Assembly: GCA_030018645.1 (NCBI GenBank)
Contig: JASEHX010000018.1
Location: 1-16,184 of the forward strand
Length of the DNA stretch: 16,184 bases
Source of the DNA: Candidatus Margulisiibacteriota bacterium
GTDB lineage: Bacteria; Margulisbacteria; WOR-1; O2-12-FULL-45-9
Direction: 5' to 3'
Below, piece by piece: positions 6,882 through 13,261 of this stretch. The notes under the pieces were generated by a model. It saw nothing but the letters and a program-made list of their open reading frames with translations, did no database searches and was not told the DNA's origin. Numbering within the stretch: the stretch's first letter is position 1; every line of letters starts with the position of its first letter. A program made the translations under genes and the position numbers.

Positions 6882-7904
6882 CTATCGATTAATCTGCCGC
6901 GCTCTTTGGTGTGCATCCCAGGATGCAGAAAAAATGTGGGAGCCGTCTTTTTTGGCGACAAAGTATAAATAGTTGGTTTTGGCCGGATAAACCGCCGCTT
7001 TAATTGATTCAATGCCGGGATTGCAAATGGGTCCAGGCGGAAGCCCCCGTCGTTTATAGGTATTGTAGAGCGAATTAATTTCAAGCTGTCCAAGGTATAC
7101 CTTTTTTGTTGGTCTCTCAAGGGCGTATTTAACCGTAGGATCAGCTGCCAAGGGCATGCCAATGCGCAGGCGGTTATGGAAGACCGAGGAAATAACGGCC
7201 TTTTCCTGCGGCAGTTTGGCTTCTTTTTCAATAATCGATGCCAAAGTTAATATTTCATGCAAATTAAATTTGGTATCTTTTGCCGCTGTTTTCCAAAACG
7301 GCATTACCATTGCATCAAACCGTTTCAGCATGGCATCGGCCAAAGCCGCCGGCCGCGCATCTTTGAAAAACCAGTAAGTATCGGGATAAAGATACCCTTC
7401 CAGCGATTCGGAAGGAATGTATTTAAAAATGTGCCAATATTTTTGGCGGAGCTGGGTACCGATGCCCTCTTGCACCAAAGCCTGGAATTGGTCCGCTTCA
7501 CTATAGCCAGCCGCCCGCAAAATCTCCCCCATTTTATAAATGGAAGCTCCTTCCGGAAAAGTCACTTTGATCTGATCCGCTGGAATGACGGCCCCTCTTC
7601 TCAATTTAATTAATATCTGCCAGAGCGAATCCGAAGGCGAAAATTCATATTTTCCCGCCTGGATGTGTTTTGACATTCCCAATACCTTGGCCATGAATAC
7701 AAAACTGCTGTTTGGTTTAAGGATCTCTTCCTTTTCTAATATTTGCGCCACTGTCCGGCTCGAAGCTCCCTCTGGGATAATGATTCTGTATTTTGTGCGA
7801 TCAAGCGGGTTGGAAGATTGGGAAAGGGAAGCAGCTAGAAGCAAAATTCCAAAGATCAAAACACAAAGAACAATAAGCACAAAAATCCTCACCCGCTGCC
7901 GCAT
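6882..7904 (-). CDS. mltG: Endolytic murein transglycosylase MltG (YceG)
   Basis: MltG is an inner-membrane lytic transglycosylase that cuts nascent peptidoglycan strands. From the chosen ATG at 7904 the product is 340 residues, typical for the family. It has a membrane anchor (about residues 7-25), a LysM-like segment starting near IIIPEGASSRTVAQIL, and the YceG catalytic domain with ASIIEKEA (probable catalytic Glu226), AADPTVKYAL and the C-terminal GLPPGPICNPG motif. The frame is open to an ATG at 8009, but that extension is Pro/Gly/Ser-rich translated repeat DNA and overlaps ruvX, so I reject it. The chosen ATG has a G-rich ribosome-binding site (GGGGGGAG) 4 bases upstream, supplied by the hairpin repeat at 7887-7992. 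It is the last gene of the long minus-strand run. Confidence 0.93.
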   Translation of the reverse strand: MRQRVRIFVLIVLCVLIFGILLLAASLSQSSNPLDRTKYRIIIPEGASSRTVAQILEKEEILKPNSSFVFMAKVLGMSKHIQAGKYEFSPSDSLWQILIKLRRGAVIPADQIKVTFPEGASIYKMGEILRAAGYSEADQFQALVQEGIGTQLRQKYWHIFKYIPSESLEGYLYPDTYWFFKDARPAALADAMLKRFDAMVMPFWKTAAKDTKFNLHEILTLASIIEKEAKLPQEKAVISSVFHNRLRIGMPLAADPTVKYALERPTKKVYLGQLEINSLYNTYKRRGLPPGPICNPGIESIKAAVYPAKTNYLYFVAKKDGSHIFSASWDAHQRARQINR

Positions 7905-7992
7905 AAAACTCCCCCCTCCCTGCCTGCCTGCCCGTCCGGCAGGCGGGCCGGACAGGCAGGTCCCACTGGGAGAGGGGGATAGGGGGTGAGGG
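7887..7992. repeat. Composite hairpin repeat, copy 2, with an extra GC-rich hairpin inside (ruvX-mltG junction)
   Basis: The ends match copies 1 and 3: CCTCACCCG (7887-7895) and GGGTGAGGG (7984-7992), with inner C-rich (7911-7920) and GGGAGAGGGGG (7968-7978) arms. Between the inner arms this copy has about 42 extra bases (7919-7960) forming their own hairpin. GTCCGGC (7934-7940) pairs with GCCGGAC (7947-7953), flanked by CCTGCCTG-type and CAGGCAGG arms. The segment begins with a short TGCC tandem. On the minus strand the distal end of the element contains the ribosome-binding site, start codon and first six codons of mltG. The element starts 4 bases past the ruvX stop codon. Confidence 0.8.
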
Positions 7993-7995
7993 TTT

Positions 7996-8412
7996 TTACC
8001 GTTTAACATCTAAGTATCCCTGCAGAATCAAGCTGGCAGCCGTTTTATCTATTACTTTTTTCCGTTTTTGCCTAGACAATCCCATCTCAATTAAGGATTT
8101 GGTGGCAGACACAGTCGTCATCCTCTCGTCCCAGGTGGAAATTTTAATGGCAAAAGCTTCTTTCAATGCTGAGACGAAATCTAAAACCTTTCGCGCCGAC
8201 AAACCGATCTCGCCTTTTAAGGTTTTAGGAAGTCCAACCACAATTTCCTCAATCTCAGAATAATCTTTGAGCATATCTTTGAGAGCGGCAATGTCTTTTT
8301 CAAAAGTGTCCGACTTATTGATGGTACCAATGCCTTGGGCAGTTATTTTAAGCGGATCAGAGATCGCTACCCCAATTCTTTTTTCGCCAAAATCCAATCC
8401 AACAATCCTCAT
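7996..8412 (-). CDS. ruvX: RuvX/YqgF-family nuclease fold protein (Holliday junction resolvase-like)
   Basis: YqgF (RuvX) is a small RNase H-fold protein. It has been described as a putative Holliday junction resolvase and as needed for 16S rRNA 5' processing in Escherichia coli. The 138-residue length is typical. Visible marks are the first acidic strand MRIVGLDFGEKRIGVAISD with Asp7, the VVGLPKTLKGEIG segment, and the later acidic site in STWDERMTT followed by a helix ending in DKTAASLILQGYL. The ATG overlaps the alaS stop by four bases (ATGA). A small perfect hairpin at 8419-8435 sits six bases upstream and covers the likely ribosome-binding site. The alaS-ruvX-mltG order is common in bacteria. 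Confidence 0.95.
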   Translation of the reverse strand: MRIVGLDFGEKRIGVAISDPLKITAQGIGTINKSDTFEKDIAALKDMLKDYSEIEEIVVGLPKTLKGEIGLSARKVLDFVSALKEAFAIKISTWDERMTTVSATKSLIEMGLSRQKRKKVIDKTAASLILQGYLDVKR

Positions 8413-11111
8413 GATCGAGTGAGGGCTTCCCTCACCTTCGCCATCGCCTCTTCCACCCGGCCAATTTCCTTCCCCCCGCCTTCCACCTTGGTATCCTTTC
8501 CCCCGCCTTTTCCGCCAATAATGGGAGAAAAAGAATCAGCAATAGTTTTGGCTGAATAGCCCTTAGAGATTAAATCGGGCGTAACCGCCGCTAAAAACAT
8601 GACTTTATCCGGCAAAACCGAAAACAGGACTAAGACACATGATTTTAACTGCTGCTGGAGGGTATCTGAAATCACCCGCAAGTTATTTATACCCTGCCCT
8701 TCAACTTTTTTTATTAAAACTTTTGCCCCGTTGACATCGATTGCCTCGGAGGCAAAATTAACCGCCTCTTTGGCTGATTGCTTCATTTTTAGGTTGTTGA
8801 TCTCTTTTTGGGTCTTGGCGATCCGTTCTTCCAGCCATTCCACCCGTCCGGCTAAATGCTCCAAAAATTTGGCAACATTCACCGAATCTTGATTGTCGAC
8901 TGCGCTGCCCAACCTTTCAATTTCTGTAACATCAATCTCAAATATGCCCGTGTCCAGCGTCTTGCTCCCGCCCAATTTTTCATTTTCTAATTGAAGCAGA
9001 TGATATGTTTTAATCAAAGAGCCGACTTTGTCCCGCAAGGATTTGGCTTGGTACATGATGCTGACTTTGGCTGTCTGGCCGGCAACCGCTTCAATGCGCC
9101 TTATCCCCGCCCCCAAGGCGCTTTCGGATAAGATTTTAAAGTAAAGGATATCACCAGTTGACTTGACATGGGTCCCGCCGCACAGCTCCAAACTGTAATC
9201 GTCAATTTTTATCAAACGGACATTCTCCCCGTATTTTTCCCCAAATAAAGCGGTTGCTCCCATTTGCAGGGCTTCTTTTAACGATTTTTTGAGCACTTCT
9301 ACTTTTATTTTCTCGTGTATTTTGGCATTAACCAGCATTTCCAATCGAGTAATTTGCTCTGGTTTCAAAGCAGAAAAGTGGTTGAAATCAAAACGGAGCT
9401 TGTCCGGCCCAACGTACGATCCGGCCTGTTTTATTTGGTCGCCCACCACTTCACGCAGAGCTTTATGGAGCAGATGGGTTGCTGTATGGTGGGCTTCAGT
9501 TGCCCGGCGTTTAGAAATATCAATCGTGCAACGGACTTTGTGGTCTTTTTGCAGGCCTTCGGTGGTTTCTAATTTATGGACAATCACTCCTTTATTGCCC
9601 GGCATGGTATCGATGACCCGTACTTGTCTTTCGCCAACCGCCATTATACCTGTGTCGCCGATTTGGCCGCCGCTTTCAGCGTAAAACGGCGTCTTGTCCA
9701 AGACCACGCATTTTTCCTTTGGAAATATCTCGATAATTTTTGCTTCAATGCTGTTTTTTTCATATCCCAAAAATTCAGTTGGAGAAAGATCGTTCAAATC
9801 CAATGCGGCTGCTGTTTTTCGTTCGCTGGAAATCCCGGCTTTCCTGGCCCGCTCGCGCTGTCCTTCCATTTGCTCTCCAAACCCTTTTTCATCAACTATA
9901 AAACCCATTTCAATTGCCATTTCTTTGGTCACTTCGGCCGGGAAGCCGTAAGTATCGTGCAGTTTAAATACAATTTCGCCGGGAATTACTTTATCTACTA
10001 TATGCTGTTTAGTAATTTCTTTAAAAAGCTGCATGCCCTGTTCAAGCGTCGCCAGGAAGGCCTCTTCTTCCGATAAGATTACCTGATAAATGATTTTTTG
10101 TTTTTGCGCCAACACCGGATATGCGTCTTTCATATCATCTATTACTTCCTGCGACAGGCGGCCAAGGAATGGTTCTTTTATGCCGATTAATAATCCATGG
10201 CGAACCGCCCGGCGAATAAGCCGCCGCAAAACATAACCCCGGCCCATGTTCTCCGGGAAAACAGCATCGCTGATCAAATGGGCAATCGCCCGTATATGGT
10301 CAGCGATGATCCTTACCGAAAGCGGCGCCGGCAAACTGACCTTCGCCAAAGCATTGATCCTCTGGATTAAAGGCACAAACAAATCGGTCTCAAAGTTAGA
10401 ATCAACTTCCTGCAAAACTGACGCGATCCTCTCAATTCCCATCCCCGTATCAATCCCTTTTTGCTTCAGAGGGAGTAATTCGCCCTTTTCATTCCGGTCG
10501 TACTGGATAAAGACCAGGTTCCATATTTCTAAAAATCGCTCGCAGTCACAGCCGGGCTGGCAATTTGGCTTGCCGCAGCCGTGCCTGGCTCCAAAGTCAT
10601 AATAAATTTCCGAGCAGGGGCCGCAGGGGCCAGTCGGCCCGGCCGCCCAAAAATTATTATCTTCACCCAACTTAAATATTTTTCCCTTGGGAAGCCCCAT
10701 TTCTTTTTCCCATATTTCATAGGCCTCGTTATCTTTCTCAAATACGGCAATAAATAATTTTTCCGGTGGGATTTTGAATTCACTGGTTAAAAGCTCCCAA
10801 GCGAACCAGATAGCTTCTTTCTTAAAATAATCGCCAAATGAAAAGTTGCCCAGCATTTCAAAGAAAGTGTGGTGCCGCGGCGTCCTTCCTACCCGGTCAA
10901 TATCATTCATGCGCATACACTTTTGCGCAGTGCAAACTCGTTTATATTGTGATTTTTCTTTCCCCAAAAAAATAGGCTTAAACTGGAGCATGCCGGCCAG
11001 CGTCAATAAGACAGTGGGGTCAGAAGGGACAAGAGATGAACCAGACAAGACGGCATGGCCATTGCTTTCAAAATATTTTAAGAATAATTTACGAATTTCG
11101 GAGCTTTTCAT
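8409..11111 (-). CDS. alaS: Alanyl-tRNA synthetase
   Basis: AlaS charges tRNA-Ala with alanine and edits misacylated Ser/Gly. From the chosen ATG the product is 900 residues, close to the usual length. Domains in order: class II catalytic core (about 1-240; LRFKPIFLG-type region, RTPRHHTFFEMLGNFSFGDYFKK motif 2, GIDTGMGIERI motif 3), tRNA-recognition helices, an editing domain with the zinc-binding HxxxH (H542, H546) and CGGTH (C644, H648), and a C-terminal coiled coil plus C-Ala domain with GGKGGGK near the end. The frame extends one codon to a TTG at 11114, but the ATG at 11111 overlaps the tmk stop by one base (TGATG) and has AGAGG about 8 bases upstream, so I use it. Confidence 0.98.
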   Translation of the reverse strand: MKSSEIRKLFLKYFESNGHAVLSGSSLVPSDPTVLLTLAGMLQFKPIFLGKEKSQYKRVCTAQKCMRMNDIDRVGRTPRHHTFFEMLGNFSFGDYFKKEAIWFAWELLTSEFKIPPEKLFIAVFEKDNEAYEIWEKEMGLPKGKIFKLGEDNNFWAAGPTGPCGPCSEIYYDFGARHGCGKPNCQPGCDCERFLEIWNLVFIQYDRNEKGELLPLKQKGIDTGMGIERIASVLQEVDSNFETDLFVPLIQRINALAKVSLPAPLSVRIIADHIRAIAHLISDAVFPENMGRGYVLRRLIRRAVRHGLLIGIKEPFLGRLSQEVIDDMKDAYPVLAQKQKIIYQVILSEEEAFLATLEQGMQLFKEITKQHIVDKVIPGEIVFKLHDTYGFPAEVTKEMAIEMGFIVDEKGFGEQMEGQRERARKAGISSERKTAAALDLNDLSPTEFLGYEKNSIEAKIIEIFPKEKCVVLDKTPFYAESGGQIGDTGIMAVGERQVRVIDTMPGNKGVIVHKLETTEGLQKDHKVRCTIDISKRRATEAHHTATHLLHKALREVVGDQIKQAGSYVGPDKLRFDFNHFSALKPEQITRLEMLVNAKIHEKIKVEVLKKSLKEALQMGATALFGEKYGENVRLIKIDDYSLELCGGTHVKSTGDILYFKILSESALGAGIRRIEAVAGQTAKVSIMYQAKSLRDKVGSLIKTYHLLQLENEKLGGSKTLDTGIFEIDVTEIERLGSAVDNQDSVNVAKFLEHLAGRVEWLEERIAKTQKEINNLKMKQSAKEAVNFASEAIDVNGAKVLIKKVEGQGINNLRVISDTLQQQLKSCVLVLFSVLPDKVMFLAAVTPDLISKGYSAKTIADSFSPIIGGKGGGKDTKVEGGGKEIGRVEEAMAKVREALTRS
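8419..8435. promoter_or_regulatory. Small perfect hairpin over the ruvX translation start region
   Basis: GTGAGGG (8419-8425) and CCCTCAC (8429-8435) form a 7-base perfect stem with a 3-base loop, inside the last codons of alaS. In the minus-strand mRNA the GUGAGGG arm, the only purine-rich site near the ruvX ATG, is in the stem. It could limit ruvX translation unless ribosomes finishing alaS melt it. The arm sequence equals the ends of the hairpin repeats elsewhere in the window, but it also fits ordinary alaS coding sequence. Confidence 0.4.
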
Positions 11112-11719
11112 CAAATATGCCTCTGAATGATTTTTTGGATAATAGCTTGAACTTGTTTAACAGTATTTTTGCCGGTATCAATGACTCTTATCCGCTTCGG
11201 TTCATTTTTAGCAATTTCAAGATACCTTTGCCGAACCCGGTTATGGAAAGTTGTTTTTTCTTTCTCAAATCGATCGGCTTTTTTGATTTTCCCGGCGCGC
11301 TCTAATCCCAATGTTGGCAAAATATCCAGCAAGAAAGTAAGATCGGGTAAAACACCATGACATGAAACCATATTCATATAGCGCACCATGTCTTCGGGTA
11401 ATCCTCTGCCGGCAATTTGATAAGCCAAGGTAGAATCAACATAGCGATCACAAATAACCCACTGGCCATGTTCTAGTGCCGGTATAATAACCTTGGACAC
11501 ATGCTCGGCACGATCTGCCGCAAACATGGCTAACTCGGTAATCCGGTCAATCTTATTTCTGGCATGCAAAAGCATTTTTCGTAATTCTTCGCCTAGTTTT
11601 GTCCCTCCGGGCTCAAAAGTTAATACTACTTTCTTTCCCCGGCTTTCAAGGTATTCTTTCAACAATTTAGTATGAGTCGATTTGCCGCAGCCTTCCGGAC
11701 CTTCAAACGAAATGAACAT
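11111..11719 (-). CDS. tmk: Thymidylate kinase
   Basis: Tmk phosphorylates dTMP to dTDP in the cytoplasm, using ATP. The 202-residue protein shows the P-loop GPEGCGKST (7-15), the DRY motif (Asp91-Arg92-Tyr93) in CDRYVDSTLAYQ that contacts the nucleotide phosphate, an LDILPTLGLERA segment, and a lid region with basic and acidic residues (KIKKADRFE). The P-loop residue following GPEG is Cys rather than the more usual Ala/Ser, a tolerated variation. The ATG overlaps the lptD stop by one base (TAATG), with an AGGTGA site about 7 bases upstream. The stop overlaps the alaS ATG by one base (TGATG), so all three are translationally coupled. Confidence 0.97.
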   Translation of the reverse strand: MFISFEGPEGCGKSTHTKLLKEYLESRGKKVVLTFEPGGTKLGEELRKMLLHARNKIDRITELAMFAADRAEHVSKVIIPALEHGQWVICDRYVDSTLAYQIAGRGLPEDMVRYMNMVSCHGVLPDLTFLLDILPTLGLERAGKIKKADRFEKEKTTFHNRVRQRYLEIAKNEPKRIRVIDTGKNTVKQVQAIIQKIIQRHI

Positions 11720-13254
11720 TATTTTTCACCTGCCAAACTAAATCCCATTGAAAATTCGTTGCGCAGTGAACGATATTTTAGCATTAAATCATAGCAATGC
11801 AACCTAAAATAAGCGGCATAGTCCAAATCTTCCGCCCACCAGTTGCTGGTAAAATAAGAAGTGGCAATTTCAAGTTTCGTTTCCCCCAGCCAGAAAAGCC
11901 ATTGCGTGGTGAACCGGTCAGCCGGGTTCCAGCGGTACATTTCAAAAAGGAAAGGGCTTTGCCCGAAGATTGAAAAATAATGGGAATAGCCCAACCCAAA
12001 TGAAAACAGATCGCTTATTTTTTTGGACAAATCGATCCTGCCGGTTGCTACATCCCAATTGGCCCCGTTGGAGTAAGTCCTGACATCAAGGCCCAGCGAA
12101 GGAGTAATTAAGCCGTATTGATTTTCCGGCAAATCACCGTAAAAATTAATGGCGGCTTTTGCTTCGCCGTAATTGCCCGTGCCTTCCTCCCCCACCATCC
12201 CCACTGCCGCATCCGCATCGTGCTTTATCCCCTTTATTAAACCAGCGCCTCTGCGCACCTTAAATTCAAGATTGGGATAATAACTTATCTTCTGGTAATT
12301 TATCCTTTCGCGGGAAGACAAAGTGGCGTCAATTTCATATTGTGGATATTTGAAGCGGTGTGTTACCCCGCCATAAATGCCGTCGGTCATGTTCCAGTAC
12401 AGCCGAGCATTCCCCCGGCTTTGCGGATTAAATAGATACGAAGCTTCACCTCCAAACCCCAATCCTTTATTAGTGTAATAACTCATGCTGTAAGTACCGG
12501 ACAGCTCGCGGCGAATGTACCAAGCTAATCTTTCGGTTACGTACCAGCCGTAATCCGGGTCGGTATTTATTTCCGGAAATGGCGGCAGGTTGCGGGCAGA
12601 TTCGTCAGAAAAATCATAGATATATGTCGGTACGGGAACAACCGGAAAACGGTCCAGCCAGAAAAAACCCCAATAAGCCACCAGCCAGCCGATTTCAGGG
12701 TAAACGTTGATATCCTTCGCCGTTACGTGATAATGGGGATCAGGTAAATCGCAAGTGGTAAAGGAAGAATTTTTTAAGGCGAACTTCTCCTTGTCAAACC
12801 GGAACTCATCCCCGCTCAAGAAAATATTGCGGTAGGTAAAGGCAACTTTGGAGGCGGTACCGGCATAGGTGCGTTCATTATAATCCAACGTTTGCCCTTC
12901 GATGGTTAACCCTTGGTAAAAAAGGACAAACCCGCGGTCGGCATGGACGATATCTTTTTGAGTATCATAAATAATATGCTCACCCCATACCTTCACGTCT
13001 TTATAGACCACTTCAACCGACCCGGAAGCTTCAATAATATGATCATCCTTATCATAGGACACGTCATTTCCATTGACGGTAAGGCCCTTAATCTGCGCTA
13101 AAGCTGACTGAGGAAAAATGACAAATGACAAATTAAAAATGACAAATACAAGAAAAACCCTCACCCCACTGATGCTAAATATCCCCCCCCTCTCCCAGTG
13201 GGAAAGGGGCGTATCCTGTCGGGCAAGCGGGTGAGGGATTTTAACTTTAGACAT
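11719..13254 (-). CDS. lptD: LptD-like outer-membrane LPS assembly protein (short form), with repeat-derived N-terminus
   Basis: LptD is the outer-membrane barrel that inserts lipopolysaccharide, fed by the Lpt bridge. The exported part begins after a signal peptide ending ALA-Q (residues 51-54). An OstA/LptA-type beta-jellyroll follows (about 55-160; alternating strands such as VSYDKDDHIIEASGSVEVVY), with FTTCDLPDPHYHVTA typical of the jellyroll-barrel junction. Aromatic-rich beta-strands of the barrel run to 511. This is much shorter than the E. coli protein (about 780). Only two cysteines lie in the exported part (C168, C487). The first 33 residues are translated repeat DNA with no clear ribosome-binding site before the ATG at 13254. 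An internal GTG at 13164 (residue 31) would still leave a signal peptide. The barrel is shorter than usual, so strand number is uncertain. Confidence 0.85.
   Translation of the reverse strand: MSKVKIPHPLARQDTPLSHWERGGIFSISGVRVFLVFVIFNLSFVIFPQSALAQIKGLTVNGNDVSYDKDDHIIEASGSVEVVYKDVKVWGEHIIYDTQKDIVHADRGFVLFYQGLTIEGQTLDYNERTYAGTASKVAFTYRNIFLSGDEFRFDKEKFALKNSSFTTCDLPDPHYHVTAKDINVYPEIGWLVAYWGFFWLDRFPVVPVPTYIYDFSDESARNLPPFPEINTDPDYGWYVTERLAWYIRRELSGTYSMSYYTNKGLGFGGEASYLFNPQSRGNARLYWNMTDGIYGGVTHRFKYPQYEIDATLSSRERINYQKISYYPNLEFKVRRGAGLIKGIKHDADAAVGMVGEEGTGNYGEAKAAINFYGDLPENQYGLITPSLGLDVRTYSNGANWDVATGRIDLSKKISDLFSFGLGYSHYFSIFGQSPFLFEMYRWNPADRFTTQWLFWLGETKLEIATSYFTSNWWAEDLDYAAYFRLHCYDLMLKYRSLRNEFSMGFSLAGEK
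13116..13147. repeat. TGACAAA-type short direct repeats within the lptD signal-peptide region
   Basis: AAATGACAAAT occurs three times, at 13116-13126, 13123-13133 (overlapping the first) and 13137-13147, with a TAAA filler between the second and third. It is AT-rich and unlike the surrounding code. Read on the minus strand it encodes the Phe/Val/Ile/Asn/Leu-rich core of the signal peptide (about residues 36-47). Confidence 0.75.
13158..13237. repeat. Composite hairpin repeat, copy 3 (inside the 5' end of lptD)
   Basis: The outer arms CCCTCACCC (13158-13166) and GGGTGAGGG (13229-13237) pair over 9 bases. The inner arms CCCCTCTCCC (13187-13196) and GGGAAAGGGG (13200-13209) pair with one mismatch around a 3-base loop. 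The order of parts matches copy 1, with about 19 bases between the outer and inner right arms (only 4 in copy 1). The whole element is open in the lptD frame and would encode residues 6-33 if translation starts at 13254. Confidence 0.85.
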
Positions 13255-13261
13255 TCAACTT

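Noticed and set aside
6912..6927. Palindrome TGCATCC-CA-GGATGCA near the end of mltG as a guaA terminator
   Set aside because: On the plus strand it is followed by As, not Ts, and on the minus strand the T-run precedes it. It also encodes normal MltG residues, so it does not act as an intrinsic terminator in either direction.
7905..8009. N-terminal extension of mltG to an ATG at 8009
   Set aside because: The added 35 residues are Pro/Gly/Ser-rich translated repeat DNA and overlap ruvX. The family length and a ribosome-binding site both fit the ATG at 7904.
8455..8520. Low-complexity G/K-rich end of alaS as a repeat or frameshift
   Set aside because: GGKGGGK followed by a variable tail and a helix ending is the usual C-terminus of alanyl-tRNA synthetases.
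9289..10076. Long plus-strand open frames opposite alaS (up to 166 codons)
   Set aside because: They lie entirely within the antisense of a well-conserved alaS, show no domain or ribosome-binding site, and have shadow-like composition. The same holds for the other antisense frames in the window.
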